This document shows, piece by piece, positions 53,363 to 63,122 of a stretch of DNA of 64,000 nucleotides; the first letter of the stretch is position 1, and each line of letters opens with the position of its first letter. The stretch lies in contig NZ_CP111080.1 in the NCBI RefSeq assembly GCF_026278245.1, forward strand, positions 9,842 through 73,841, given 5' to 3'. Both the position numbers and the translations under genes were made by a program. The notes below the pieces were generated by a model. That model did not search any database, was not told the DNA's origin, and was given only the letters and a program-made list of their open reading frames with translations. The stretch comes from Pontibacter kalidii. Its GTDB lineage: Bacteria > Bacteroidota > Bacteroidia > Cytophagales > Hymenobacteraceae.

Positions 53363-56300
53363 ATGGCGCAACTCTACTCTCCCATATTTTCCAGAAAATA
53401 CCTCAAATCCAAAGCCCAGAACTTCCACCTGTCCCAGTTCCCAGACCTGGCAAAGAAGCGGGCATTCATTGAAAAATGGCAGAGTGGTATTAAAAGTGGC
53501 AAAATCCTGAAGCAGAAAGAAGAGGAACTGCAGAGTGAGTTCCTGAATATTTTCTTTGGGGAGGTGCTTGAGTATGTGTATAGCCCAGAGGCAACGAGAT
53601 GGAACCTAAGCAAAGAGCACAAGTCTGACTCAGACAGTACAAAGGCTGACGGTGCATTGGGTTATTTCTGGATGTTCGGCAGTGAGCGCAAAGCGGATGT
53701 GAGGGCTGTGATTGAGCTGAAGGACGCGCGAACTGATCTTGACAAGCCGCAGAACCGTTTCCACGACAAGCGCAGCCCCGTGGAACAGGCCTTCAGCTAC
53801 GTTCCGAAAGCCGGCGGCAACTGCCGCTGGGTACTGGTCAGCAACTTTCTGGAGATAAGGCTGTACCACCACTCCGATCAGAGCCGCTATGAACAGTTCG
53901 ATGTGATGCAGCTGCATGAAGAGGCCGAGCTGCTTCGCTTCCTGTTTCAGGTGCACAAGGACCGACTAATGCTAGAGCACGGGGAGTCGGCAACAGAGCA
54001 GCTCTACAGGGAGCGGCAGGCAGAGGAGCAGAAGATCACAAAGAACTTCTATGGGGACTATAAGAAAGCACGCCTGGACCTGTTCCGGCATCTACACAGC
54101 CAGAACCCGGAGGTACCGGAGCTGACTATATTCCAGAAAACGCAGAAGCTGCTTGATCGGGTGGTGTTCGTTTGCTTCTGCGAAGACCTGACAATCATAC
54201 CGCCGTACACCTTCCGGAGCCTTCTGAAAGCTGTAAAAGAAGACAAGTTTAACCGACAGGACACCAAGATCTATGAGCGGGTGAAGGGCTTGTTTCATGC
54301 CATCGACAAGGGCTATCCGGAGGAAGGAATCAACAAGTTTAACGGAGGCCTGTTCGCCCCAGACGCGTTGCTTGACAACCTGCAGATAAAGGACAGCACG
54401 CTGGAGCACATCATTTCCCTGGAGAAGTACGATTTTGCCTCGGATCTGAATGTGAACATCTTGGGGCACATATTCGAGCAAAGCATCTCGGACATAGAGG
54501 AGACAAAGGCAGAAATAGCGGGGCAGGACTTCGAAGCCGAGACCGGGAAGAGAAAGAAAGACGGCATATTCTATACTCCGGAGTACATTACCCGCTATAT
54601 TGTAAAGGAAGCCGTAGGGGGTTGGCTGCAGGACCGACAACGGGAACTGGGCTTTGAGAAGCTGCCCGAGCTTACCGAGAATGACTACGCCAGCATCCGA
54701 TTCGATGCAAAGAAAAAGCTAGTGACAAATAAGGCGGTGGAGAAACACCTAAAAGCATGGGACGCTTACCGGGAGGCCCTGCGAAACATCAAGGTGCTGG
54801 ATCCAGCCTGTGGATCCGGTGCGTTCCTGAACCAGGTATTCGATTTCCTGTTCCAGGAGGGGCAACGCGTGAACAAGGAGCTCGCCCGGCTGCGTGGCGG
54901 GCAGTTTGAGGCCTTTGACCTGGACAGGCACATCCTGAACAACAACATATTCGGTGTGGACCTAAACGAGGAGAGCGTTGAAATCACAAAGCTTAGCCTC
55001 TGGCTCAAGACTGCTAACAAAAGTAAGGAGCTCACAACGCTTGATGCCAACATCAAGTGCGGTAATTCACTAGTCTCTGATCCGGCAACTGCTGGAGAGA
55101 AAGCCTTTGACTGGCAGAAAGAGTTTTACGATGTTTTTGCAACAGGTGGCTTTGATGTTGTGGTGGGCAATCCCCCTTACGGAGCTACAGTCTCTGATGT
55201 GGAGAAAAAATATTTTGACGCTTTTTACTCAACTACACAGTACAATTATGATACTTATAAATTCTTCTTTGAGAAGGCAAGTAACGTCCTGAACAGTGGT
55301 GGGTATCTCGGGTACATAACACCCAACACCTTTCTGGTTTTAGAGAATGGGGTGCAGTTGAGGAAATTTCTGTTTGAAGACCATGTATTGATCAGCCTGC
55401 TTGAAACATTTAATGTTTTTCCGGATGCAATAGTGGAACCCTTAGTATCGATATTCAAGAAAGCGAGGGTAGCAGATGATTATAAATTCCATGTTTTGCT
55501 CAACAGCCGCATTAATAAGCAAGAGTTTAATACCAGCTTACTTGAAACCATTGGCTTCTCAAGAAATGATTTGTTCGAAAGTGATAAGCTCATTTTTAAT
55601 TATAGGGCTACAGAAATAGCAAGAAAGCTTAGAAAGAAGATCAAGGACATAAGCACTCCCCTCGTTGAAAGCTGTATTGTGACAACTGGAGTAAAGCCTT
55701 ACCAGACGGGGAAGGGCGTTCCAAAGCAGACTAAAAAGGACGTAAAAGAAAAACCATTTACAGCATTTAATTTAATTGATTCAAGCTGGTCTCCACTGAT
55801 CAGAGGTACTCAGGTGAACAGATACAGCTTAAAGTGGGACGGAGAATATATAAAGTATGGAGAGTGGTTAGCTGAACCGAGAGGGAAAGAAGCTTTTCTA
55901 CAACCTAAACTATTTATTAGGAGAACAGACGACAAACTGTTGACTGTATATGATGAAAACAGCTATATAGGTGTCAATTCGGTTCATACTATAGTACCTA
56001 GATCCAGCACCCTAAGCATTAAGTATGTGGAAGCACTGTTGAATTCAAAATTAATGAAGTGGGTGTTTCAGTTTGATAACTTCCACATGGTAGGAAAACC
56101 ACTTGCAGAGGTAAAGGTGATTTTTGTTGAACGGCTACCAATAGTTATCGCTGAATCTCAACAGGACTTAATTGAGAGAGCAGACTTAATGAGAGCGAAG
56201 AGCAGGGAGTTACAGGAGCTCGCAAATAAGTTCTTAACACTGCTTAAGACAGAATTCAATACTGTTACTCCAAGTCAAAAGATGATGCAGTGGTATAGCC

Positions 56301-56512
56301 TATCTTGGTCAGACTTTGTCAAGGAACTAAAGAAATCAAAAGTGAAATTAACCTTAGCTCAGAAAGCTGAGTGGGTATCTTATTTCGAGGCGCAGCAAAA
56401 GTTAGCTGCTCAAATCCAGCAACTACTTCAGCATACTGACAATGAAATTGATCGGATGGTTTACCAATTATATAACCTCACAAGAGAAGAAATTGAGTTG
56501 ATAAACCATTAG
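53363..56512 (+). CDS. Type IIG restriction-modification enzyme (Eco57I-like)
   Basis: A 1,049-residue fusion of nuclease, methyltransferase and specificity regions. Near the N-terminus Asp112 and Glu118-Leu-Lys120 (ADVRAVIELKDA) form a PD-(D/E)xK site. The adenine methyltransferase has motif I DPACGSGAF starting at Asp480 and motif IV NPPY at 603-606. The C-terminal third resembles a target-recognition domain (LIRGTQVNRYSLKWDGEY, PRSSTLSIKYVEALLNSKLMKWVFQFDN). Such single-chain enzymes modify one strand and cut nearby. It has no separate methylase or specificity partner. Confidence 0.88.
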   Translation: MAQLYSPIFSRKYLKSKAQNFHLSQFPDLAKKRAFIEKWQSGIKSGKILKQKEEELQSEFLNIFFGEVLEYVYSPEATRWNLSKEHKSDSDSTKADGALGYFWMFGSERKADVRAVIELKDARTDLDKPQNRFHDKRSPVEQAFSYVPKAGGNCRWVLVSNFLEIRLYHHSDQSRYEQFDVMQLHEEAELLRFLFQVHKDRLMLEHGESATEQLYRERQAEEQKITKNFYGDYKKARLDLFRHLHSQNPEVPELTIFQKTQKLLDRVVFVCFCEDLTIIPPYTFRSLLKAVKEDKFNRQDTKIYERVKGLFHAIDKGYPEEGINKFNGGLFAPDALLDNLQIKDSTLEHIISLEKYDFASDLNVNILGHIFEQSISDIEETKAEIAGQDFEAETGKRKKDGIFYTPEYITRYIVKEAVGGWLQDRQRELGFEKLPELTENDYASIRFDAKKKLVTNKAVEKHLKAWDAYREALRNIKVLDPACGSGAFLNQVFDFLFQEGQRVNKELARLRGGQFEAFDLDRHILNNNIFGVDLNEESVEITKLSLWLKTANKSKELTTLDANIKCGNSLVSDPATAGEKAFDWQKEFYDVFATGGFDVVVGNPPYGATVSDVEKKYFDAFYSTTQYNYDTYKFFFEKASNVLNSGGYLGYITPNTFLVLENGVQLRKFLFEDHVLISLLETFNVFPDAIVEPLVSIFKKARVADDYKFHVLLNSRINKQEFNTSLLETIGFSRNDLFESDKLIFNYRATEIARKLRKKIKDISTPLVESCIVTTGVKPYQTGKGVPKQTKKDVKEKPFTAFNLIDSSWSPLIRGTQVNRYSLKWDGEYIKYGEWLAEPRGKEAFLQPKLFIRRTDDKLLTVYDENSYIGVNSVHTIVPRSSTLSIKYVEALLNSKLMKWVFQFDNFHMVGKPLAEVKVIFVERLPIVIAESQQDLIERADLMRAKSRELQELANKFLTLLKTEFNTVTPSQKMMQWYSLSWSDFVKELKKSKVKLTLAQKAEWVSYFEAQQKLAAQIQQLLQHTDNEIDRMVYQLYNLTREEIELINH

Positions 56513-57066
56513 CGGTAAAAGCCCCTCACTTTACATAAAAATACTTATCGGCTGAACCGCCACAACAGGCATCAATTCAATATACACTCAGATTAGAAGC
56601 GACTTCTTTAAATAGAGAGGATAATAAAGTTTAAAGGACGCTACCAATGTGACTACCAGTTGTGACGGCTATAATCCCCTCAAATAAATCGTGAGCGCAT
56701 ATATATTTACAACAGATCGTCCACGGAGAAAGCATGAGCTATAATAAAGGCTAAAACATCACGACAAATATTTTCATAGAGACGATGCATTTGACGTATA
56801 CATTTCCCTTCTCTTTCCCGTTCGTGAAGGTTAATACCACCTGATCAGAAACCGCGACAGCGAGCACCTCCTCCGCTGCCGCTATCAGGTAGCTTTTCCC
56901 TATAGGTTTTATTCTTTATTTGACTTGCTAATTTCTAAAATCCCTGGCTGCGCAAGGGAGATCTGTCAGTGTGGCAGCTTATAACGTTTTACAAACGCAC
57001 GATTATAAAATGTTATAGCTATCTTTGCCCCCGAGTTTCACCTATATATAATAAGGAGTAGCGAAG
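56513..57066. other. Intergenic region with a resolvase-type inverted repeat
   Basis: 554 bases without a gene. TATAACGTTTT (56980-56990) and AAAATGTTATA (57007-57017) form an inverted repeat with one mismatch, 38 bases overall, similar in size to a res subsite and 50 bases before the serine recombinase gene. TATCTTTG (57020-57027) matches the Bacteroidota -7 box, and AAGGAG (57053-57058) is a rare clear ribosome-binding site. Confidence 0.5.
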
Positions 57067-57756
57067 ATGAAGTACGTGGCCTACTACCGGGTCTCCACCA
57101 AGAAGCAAGGCCAGAGCGGGCTGGGCCTGGACTCGCAGCGCGAGATGGTGAAAGGTTTCCTGAAGGCCGGCGACACACTGCTGGCCGAGCACATCGAGGT
57201 GGAGAGCGGCAAGCGCAACGACCGACCGGAGCTGGAGGCGGCCATTGCCCTAGCGAAGCGGGAGCAGGCCCAGCTGCTGATCGCCAAGCTCGATCGTCTC
57301 AGTCGTAACGCCGGGTTTATCTTCAAGCTGCGTGACAGCCACGTGGACTTTCTAGCCGTGGATATGCCCGATGCCAATACTCTGACCATCGGAATCTTCG
57401 CCGTATTGGCCCAGCATGAGCGGGAGTTAATCAGCTCCAGGACCAGAGCCGCGCTCCAGCAAAAGAAGCTACAGGGTTTTGCCTTGGGTACGCCTGAGAA
57501 CTTGACCCAGGGAGCCAGGACGAAAGGACTTCAGATACGGCAGGAGAACGCAGCATCGCACAAAGCCAACCGACAGGCCACGGAACTGATCCAGATGTAT
57601 CGGGAAAAGGATATGACCTATCAGCAAATTGCTGACCGGCTTAACAGCCACGGCTTCACCACCCGCAGGGGAAAGAAGTTCTTTGCCATCACCGTTCAGC
57701 GGCTGCACGTCCGACAAGGGCAGCTTCAAACGGATGCCCTCACCAGCGTAGTTTAG
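57067..57756 (+). CDS. Serine recombinase (resolvase/invertase type)
   Basis: A 229-residue serine recombinase. The catalytic serine is Ser10 in YYRVSTKKQG; the conserved Arg positions lie in IAKLDRLSRN and QHERELISSRTRAAL. The C-terminal helix-turn-helix (about 165-215) contains MTYQQIADRLNSHGFTTRRG. It likely resolves co-integrates or multimers, or inverts a segment. A candidate binding site (inverted repeat) is directly upstream, and it is preceded by an AAGGAG ribosome-binding site. Confidence 0.9.
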   Translation: MKYVAYYRVSTKKQGQSGLGLDSQREMVKGFLKAGDTLLAEHIEVESGKRNDRPELEAAIALAKREQAQLLIAKLDRLSRNAGFIFKLRDSHVDFLAVDMPDANTLTIGIFAVLAQHERELISSRTRAALQQKKLQGFALGTPENLTQGARTKGLQIRQENAASHKANRQATELIQMYREKDMTYQQIADRLNSHGFTTRRGKKFFAITVQRLHVRQGQLQTDALTSVV

Positions 57757-57834
57757 GCTTACTATATTTATATTGAAAGTGCTTCATCTTTTGTATCTTA
57801 TGTGGCATAAGAGTTATCACCCTATACTCCTCCT

Positions 57835-59016
57835 ATGCAACATGTACATATTTTTCTTGATGAATTCGGAAACGCCAGCCTAAACCTGGATAAAGCCGGT
57901 ACCTTCTCCCATTTTGTTCTGACAGCTGTTCTCCTGGATAAGACGAAGCTGGAGCAGGCCCGGCTGCTAAGGGATACGATCAGCCAACGCTTCTTCCAAG
58001 GCCAACCCATCAAGTCCAACCGTATCCCCAATGATGAGAAGGGCTTCCGGAAAAGATTGGAGGTATTAAGGGAGCTGCGCCAGTTGGACTTCGTGGTGCT
58101 GGGGATGGTCATCAACAAGAGCAAGCTGGAGGGAGCAGGTTTTGATCATAATGATGTGTTCTATAAATACTTCAACAGAATCTTTCTCAAGCAGTTTCCC
58201 AAAAACTTCACTGCTTTCTCGATTCATGCCGATCAGCTTGGCTGGCCAGCGTTCCGGCGCAGCCTGCACCATTACATTGAAACCAAAGTTATCCAGCGGG
58301 ATCTGTTCACGCCGGAGCGCTCGTACCGCCTGGTAGAGGATAAGTCAGAGGAGCCCTTGGTGCAGCTGGCAGATTTTCTTTCTGGCTGCCTGGGCAAGAT
58401 TTACTGCACCAGTCACAGCCACGAAAAGGCACCCGCACTGTTCGATCTGCTGCACGACCGTACGTTCATTGACTTTTTCCCTTTTGAAAGAACAGACTAT
58501 CTCCTCTCCCCTACCCCCGAAGATCGGCAGAAGAACCACCTTATACGAAGAATAGCCTCGGAGTCCGCCCAAGAGGCACTCTCTGGCAGAAACAGCCTTT
58601 CGGAGGAGGCGCTTGCTGTGTTGCAGTATCTGTACCTGATGTTCCGCACCGCGCCTGACCGCCTCATCGAGAAACGGGAGATCATTGATAAGCTAAAAAG
58701 AAGATTTCCGACTTTTTCGGAGCAGCAGCTGCGGGTTTGTGTCCAGCACCTGCGCGACAACGGGGTGCTTATCGCAAGTATCCAAGGTAAGTCAGGCTAT
58801 AAGCTTCCTGACGGCGTGGAGGATATCGCTGGCTTCTATAACCGCTACCTCAACAGCATTGTTCCGATGCTTAACCGCATCAATATCTGTAACCGCAAGT
58901 TGATGGTGAACAGTGTGCAGGAGGTGGACCTGCTTCAAACTAACACCGCTTATTCGCTTTTGCATGAGTTGATCAAAACACTGAATAAGGAGAAGTATAC
59001 TTCTTTGGCCAATTAA
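57835..59016 (+). CDS. DUF3800-domain protein
   Basis: A 393-residue protein. The first 220 residues match DUF3800, a family with an RNase H-like fold: FLDEFGN with Asp9 and Glu10, then a late QLADFLSG with Asp180, the expected acidic residues. The C-terminal part (about 245-393) is helical with a winged-helix-like stretch (LTIERREIID-like region around 285-320). DUF3800 proteins accompany defence and mobile genes, but the activity is unknown. A small inverted repeat CTTATG-TGG-CATAAG lies at 57797-57811 in its leader. Confidence 0.78.
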   Translation: MQHVHIFLDEFGNASLNLDKAGTFSHFVLTAVLLDKTKLEQARLLRDTISQRFFQGQPIKSNRIPNDEKGFRKRLEVLRELRQLDFVVLGMVINKSKLEGAGFDHNDVFYKYFNRIFLKQFPKNFTAFSIHADQLGWPAFRRSLHHYIETKVIQRDLFTPERSYRLVEDKSEEPLVQLADFLSGCLGKIYCTSHSHEKAPALFDLLHDRTFIDFFPFERTDYLLSPTPEDRQKNHLIRRIASESAQEALSGRNSLSEEALAVLQYLYLMFRTAPDRLIEKREIIDKLKRRFPTFSEQQLRVCVQHLRDNGVLIASIQGKSGYKLPDGVEDIAGFYNRYLNSIVPMLNRINICNRKLMVNSVQEVDLLQTNTAYSLLHELIKTLNKEKYTSLAN

Positions 59017-59287
59017 GATTCTTCACTCGAACTGGGTACCTGGGGAAAACAAATTCTCTGCTTTTATCTGCTGTAGTTATGCCATATTTACTATTAACCT
59101 TGTATATATCTTTGATATTATAGATATTGACACACTTTAATTAATAATTTTTATTTATTACATAAAATTTAAAATGTGTTACATTTTAATTATCTAGCTT
59201 ATCGTAATATATTGTGGTATAGTTTCTTAATAAATAATGGACGACAAGCTCACTTATGTTAAACAAGACTAATATATTGCGGTACTT

Positions 59288-60394
59288 TCACGACTTACCA
59301 TGAACAGACTTTAGTCCAGGCACTACTTCTTCCCTGCTATACCACTTTTTTTTAAACCAGAAGGCGGCATTCACCAGCAGTATCAGCGCAGGCACTTCCA
59401 CCAATGGGCCGATCACGCCAGCAAAGGCCTGGCCTGAGTTGATGCCGAAAACACCAATGGCGACAGCTATGGCCAGCTCAAAATTGTTGCCTGTGGCGGT
59501 AAAGGAAATGGCTGTGTTCTTCGAATAATCAGCACCAAGCATTTTGCCTAAGACAAAGCTGAGAACAAACATGATGACGAAATACAGTACCAGCGGCACG
59601 GCTATCTGAAGCACATCGAACGGAATCTGCACCATCAACTCCCCCTTTAGGCTGAACATCAGTACGATGGTGAAAAGCAGGGCTATCAACGTGATGGGCG
59701 AAATGAAGGGAATGTACTTGCTGTTGAACCATTCCAGCCCCTTCCATTTAATCAGTCCGTAGCGGCTCACGATGCCAGCCAAGAATGGAATGCCCAGGTA
59801 AATCAGCACGCTTTCCGCTATCTGCCCGATAGTGATGTTGATTTCGGCACTCTCAACACCGAAAAGAGGGGGGAGCACCGAGATGAACAGGTAAGCATAC
59901 AGGCTGTAGAAGAAAATCTGGAAGACACTGTTCACGGCCACCAGACCTGCGGCATACTCCCGGTTGCCCTCCGCCAACTCGTTCCACACCATCACCATAG
60001 CGATGCAACGGGCAATGCCGATCAGTATCAGCCCGATCATGTACTCTGGCTGGTTATAGAAGAAAATAATAGCCAGGAAGAACATCAGGAATGGGCCGAT
60101 AACCCAGTTGAGCAACAATGACATACTCAGAATCTTCACGTTCTTGAACACCTCGCCCATCTTCTCATAGCGCACCTTCGCCAGTGGCGGGTACATCATC
60201 AGTATCAAGCCAAGGGCCAGTGGAATGTTCGTTGTGCCGCTGGAAAAGGAGTTTATGAAACCGGAGGACTCAGGCAGAAAATACCCAATGCCCACGCCCA
60301 GAAACATGGCGAGGAATATCCACAGGGTCAGGTAGCGGTCAAAGAGCCTGAGTTTCTTCCGCTGATGGGCAGGGGCACAGTTGGTGGCACTCAT
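59288..60394 (-). CDS. arsB: ACR3-family arsenite efflux permease
   Basis: A 368-residue permease with ten membrane helices. The Acr3 signature [21 protein letters not shown] contains the essential cysteine; a second family segment is [29 protein letters not shown]. It extrudes As(III) (and Sb(III)) using the proton-motive force. It is the last gene of a four-gene minus-strand operon led by arsR. Start at 60394 fits the family's charged N-terminus before the first helix. Confidence 0.95.
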   Translation of the reverse strand: MSATNCAPAHQRKKLRLFDRYLTLWIFLAMFLGVGIGYFLPESSGFINSFSSGTTNIPLALGLILMMYPPLAKVRYEKMGEVFKNVKILSMSLLLNWVIGPFLMFFLAIIFFYNQPEYMIGLILIGIARCIAMVMVWNELAEGNREYAAGLVAVNSVFQIFFYSLYAYLFISVLPPLFGVESAEINITIGQIAESVLIYLGIPFLAGIVSRYGLIKWKGLEWFNSKYIPFISPITLIALLFTIVLMFSLKGELMVQIPFDVLQIAVPLVLYFVIMFVLSFVLGKMLGADYSKNTAISFTATGNNFELAIAVAIGVFGINSGQAFAGVIGPLVEVPALILLVNAAFWFKKKWYSREEVVPGLKSVHGKS

Positions 60395-60442
60395 ATAAAA
60401 AATACTTTTTTCTTATTCGGTTTAATTATCGTAGGGCTCTGA

Positions 60443-61219
60443 TCAACACCCTTTTCTCAGGTTCTCGGCATACTCGTTGGGTAGGACGGACTCCTCAACG
60501 GCTCTGGCCGCCTTCTCAAAGTCATACTTGAAGCGGATGAATTCTACCTGCACGCTGTCTTTGTCCAGCACGGAGCTGTTGTCGTTTAGCGTCAGCATCA
60601 CATAGCCGCCCCGGTTGTCCCCGTCCTTTGGCTTGCCCACCGAACCGATGTTAATGGCGTGGCGGAAATGGTTTTTCCCACCCTCGCCTGAGTTCAGCAC
60701 CCGGTGGTAAGGCTTGTGCGTGTGCCCGAAGCACATGATGTCGGCATCGGCATCAGCCATGATGCGCAGCAGGCTCTTTTCCTCCCGGTCTTCGAAGAGG
60801 TACTCGTTTATCTTCCTCGGGCTCCCATGCACCAGCAGCAGGTTCAGCCTGTCTTCGTTAAGCTGATACTCCACCATGATATGCGCCGGCAGCGTCCGCA
60901 GGTACTGGCGCTGCTCGGGCTTTATGACCTGGTTGGTGAAAGAAATAGAGACGGAGCCGTTTGACTTGTCCTGATCGGTCTTGTAAGCGCAGCCGCACTC
61001 GTTGCTCATCCTGCCAATACCAAAGTCATAGTTCCCCGCGATAGTGGGAATGTTACGCTTCCTGATCTCGTCCACCACCTCGTTTGGCCAGATGTTGTAG
61101 CCTACCAGGTCCCCGAGGCAGTAAATGAAATCAGGTTTTCTTTCTTCCACATCGGCAAAGAACGCCTCCAGGGCGGGCAGGTTGGCGTGGATGTCGCTGA
61201 ACAATGCAATCTTACTCAT
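60443..61219 (-). CDS. Metallophosphoesterase in the arsenic operon
   Basis: A 258-residue calcineurin-like phosphoesterase. Motifs are FSDIHANLPALEAFF near the start, YCLGDLVGYN, AGNYDFGIG, LLVHGSP, and FGHTHKPYH, giving the complete dimetal site. It is flanked by the DUF6428 gene (45 bases upstream) and acr3 (48 bases downstream) on the same strand, the place where an arsenate reductase is usually found. Its substrate and its role in arsenic resistance are unknown. Confidence 0.88.
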   Translation of the reverse strand: MSKIALFSDIHANLPALEAFFADVEERKPDFIYCLGDLVGYNIWPNEVVDEIRKRNIPTIAGNYDFGIGRMSNECGCAYKTDQDKSNGSVSISFTNQVIKPEQRQYLRTLPAHIMVEYQLNEDRLNLLLVHGSPRKINEYLFEDREEKSLLRIMADADADIMCFGHTHKPYHRVLNSGEGGKNHFRHAINIGSVGKPKDGDNRGGYVMLTLNDNSSVLDKDSVQVEFIRFKYDFEKAARAVEESVLPNEYAENLRKGC

Positions 61220-61264
61220 ATGTCTGGTGTAGTTGAAGTGACTTTTGTTTGTAGGATTGGGCTA

Positions 61265-61720
61265 CTAGCAGCAGCCGCCACCTGGTGTGCAGGCACTGCC
61301 TGAGGCTATTACCTTGAGCTTCTCCACGGGAATGCCACATTTGTCTGGTGCAAGGCAATTGGTTGTCTTTGCCTGCAGAACAAAGTCCTTACCGTTAAAG
61401 CCCAGGTCATACTTGCCGGTGGTCTCGCTTTGGTACTCCACCTCGATGTCCAGATCCTCCATGCCCAGGACTTTTTCTGAAAGGGCAATGATGCTCAGCA
61501 GCTTCTGAGGCTTAAGGCGGTGATCATAGTCATTGGCGTCCCAGAGCTGGAAGTTGGCTACCTTCTCATTCCGTACGGTGCCCCCGCAGTCAATGAAGTT
61601 CTTGGTTACCACACCCACCTCCGTGACGTGGAAGTGCTCGGGCACCTTAGCTCCGTTTTCCAGCTCAAAATTCACCGCCTCGGCTGTTTGCAATATGTTC
61701 TTTACTTCTGATAGTCTCAT
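61265..61720 (-). CDS. DUF6428-type arsenic-operon protein
   Basis: A 151-residue soluble protein with conserved AVNFELENGAKVPEHFHVTEVG, KNFIDCGGTVRNE and a C-terminal GSACTPGGGCC. It resembles DUF6428, a family found in Bacteroidota ars operons, usually right after arsR. The cupin-like HFH motif and the terminal cysteines may bind As(III) or a metal. It starts 18 bases after the arsR stop and is surely in the same transcript. Biochemical function unknown. Confidence 0.85.
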   Translation of the reverse strand: MRLSEVKNILQTAEAVNFELENGAKVPEHFHVTEVGVVTKNFIDCGGTVRNEKVANFQLWDANDYDHRLKPQKLLSIIALSEKVLGMEDLDIEVEYQSETTGKYDLGFNGKDFVLQAKTTNCLAPDKCGIPVEKLKVIASGSACTPGGGCC

Positions 61721-61738
61721 GGCATTGGTATTTAATGT

Positions 61739-62071
61739 TTAACAACAGGTTGAATTCTGGTCCTTGACGCTAGCCAGCAAGCCGGAGAAATATGTGCTCA
61801 GGTGCTCGAAGGCTCTCTCGTCCAGGCAGTAGCAGACGGCATTGCCCTCCACCGTGCCTTTTATGATGCCAGCGTTTTTGAGTTCTTTCAGGTGTTGCGA
61901 GACCGTTGCCTGCGCCAGGGGCAGTTCGCTTACGATGTCACCGCAGACACAGGTCCTGGCTTTGAGCAGGTGCTCGATGATGGCGACTCTCGCCGGATGC
62001 CCCAACGCTTTCAGCACCATGGCAGTTTTATTCTGGCTCTCGGTGAAAAATTCTGCTTTAGTGATTCCCAT
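61739..62071 (-). CDS. arsR: Arsenic-responsive repressor ArsR
   Basis: A 110-residue ArsR-family repressor. The sensor motif CVCGDIV lies at about residues 37-43 at the start of the DNA-binding helix region, the recognition helix is LAQATVSQHLKELKNAGII, and the C-terminus ends in CC. As(III) binding to the cysteines releases the operator and opens the ars operon. A 28-base palindrome lies 5 bases before its start codon and is a good autoregulatory site. Confidence 0.93.
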   Translation of the reverse strand: MGITKAEFFTESQNKTAMVLKALGHPARVAIIEHLLKARTCVCGDIVSELPLAQATVSQHLKELKNAGIIKGTVEGNAVCYCLDERAFEHLSTYFSGLLASVKDQNSTCC

Positions 62072-62075
62072 TATA

Positions 62076-62103
62076 TTATCGTATCATTGCAATAATACGA
62101 TAA
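62076..62103. promoter_or_regulatory. ArsR operator palindrome
   Basis: TTATCGTAT (62076-62084) and its exact complement ATACGATAA (62095-62103) surround a self-complementary ATTGCAAT centre, giving a nearly perfect 28-base palindrome directly upstream of arsR. Confidence 0.8.
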
Positions 62104-62634
62104 ACTTTGCAGCTAGTAAACAAGTTCCTTGTATTTTTCATGTGCCCACTCTCGGTCAATGAATATAAAACAACTGACGGGCAATTGCTGCTCCTGTGAA
62201 AGTACCAAAAACGCCCCCTCCAGGAGGCCGGAAAGGGGGGTATAACTGGTATTATGTTGAATAGAAGGATTTTCTGAGTTGAGTGCAGTTGGTAAACAAA
62301 GCAAGATTGAGGTGTTAAGCTTACTCAGGTATGCTTTAGCCATTGCAGAAGAATTGTAGATCACTATTGAATAACCTATTAAACTTTGAAAGTTAACCCT
62401 TTAGTAGCTTCTTTTTGCTCAATAAATAATATTTATTAAGCATTAATTAACAAATATTATTTATAAAATATTTTCTTCATCCTCCCTTAACAGGTTACAT
62501 ATTTGATTACTTCTTCCACTAAGTACTGATACTGCTTTCAAATAATTATAATTCGCTAAAGAAGCTCTTAAGGCTACTTATAACTTTACATTGCTAGCAA
62601 CTTGAACATATGATTGCAGCAAAGCCAATTTTTA

Positions 62635-62666
62635 CTTGTGTAAGTAACAATATATTGTTACATTTG
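62635..62666 (+). promoter_or_regulatory. Promoter of the second Fic operon
   Basis: -33 element CTTG (62635-62638), 20-base spacer and -7 element TACATTTG (62659-62666), matching the Bacteroidota consensus. The predicted start is about 40 bases before the ATG at 62712. Confidence 0.72.
62644..62661. promoter_or_regulatory. Operator palindrome of the second Fic operon
   Basis: A perfect 18-base palindrome, GTAACAATA with its complement TATTGTTAC, located inside the spacer and -7 box of the promoter. Probably bound by the antitoxin for autorepression. Confidence 0.7.
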
Positions 62667-62711
62667 ATAAGCCTATTTCGTATACCAATACAGGCATTAC
62701 CTTGAGTTAGC

Positions 62712-63122
62712 ATGAACAGAGTAAAAGGCATTTTACAGAACGGGACCACGATCATACTGGAAAACTATGACCAGAGCAACGTGGACGATATGTACTTCAT
62801 CAAAGCCATAGAAGCCACGAACCAACGCAATCACAGAACTATAGCAGAGTACTTCAACGGACTGATCAGAAGCCTGGAGACAGTACAGCAGGAGGTCAGG
62901 GAGCAGAAAGTACAGCAGCTTTTATCTCAGTACAGAGACAGGCCTGTGGTATCGGAAAAGGTTCGCCAGGAACGGAGGGAGCAACTCGGGCAGACAAACC
63001 ACATCGCTGCCTGCGAGGGCTACGAGGAGGAGGAGCTCAACAAGGTGCTGGACGAGCTGTATATCAACGGGCAAATCACGCCTGAGGAGATGACTCAGGT
63101 ATTCAACTTAAAGTATCTGTAA
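62712..63122 (+). CDS. Probable Fic antitoxin (VbhA-like)
   Basis: A 136-residue, mostly helical protein encoded just before fic, sharing one base with its start. The C-terminal helix region contains IAACEGYEEEELNKVLDEL and NGQITPEEM. This resembles the VbhA-type inhibitory helix (S/T)xxxEG followed by an aromatic residue and an ITxEE turn, with isoleucine in the first position. The N-terminal region (VKGILQNGTTIIL...TNQRNHRTIAEYF) may bind DNA at the operator. Assigned by motif and position. Confidence 0.65.
   Translation: MNRVKGILQNGTTIILENYDQSNVDDMYFIKAIEATNQRNHRTIAEYFNGLIRSLETVQQEVREQKVQQLLSQYRDRPVVSEKVRQERREQLGQTNHIAACEGYEEEELNKVLDELYINGQITPEEMTQVFNLKYL

Larger units (their letters stand above)
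62104..62711. other. AT-rich intergenic region with toxin-operon promoter
   Basis: 608 bases. An 83-codon ORF at 62113-62364 (minus) has weak protein character and is not called. The right part is AT-rich and contains the promoter and operator of the second Fic operon, listed separately. Confidence 0.45.

Noticed and set aside
62113..62364. 83-codon minus-strand ORF next to arsR
   Set aside because: No family signal and no convincing context; left as part of the intergenic region.
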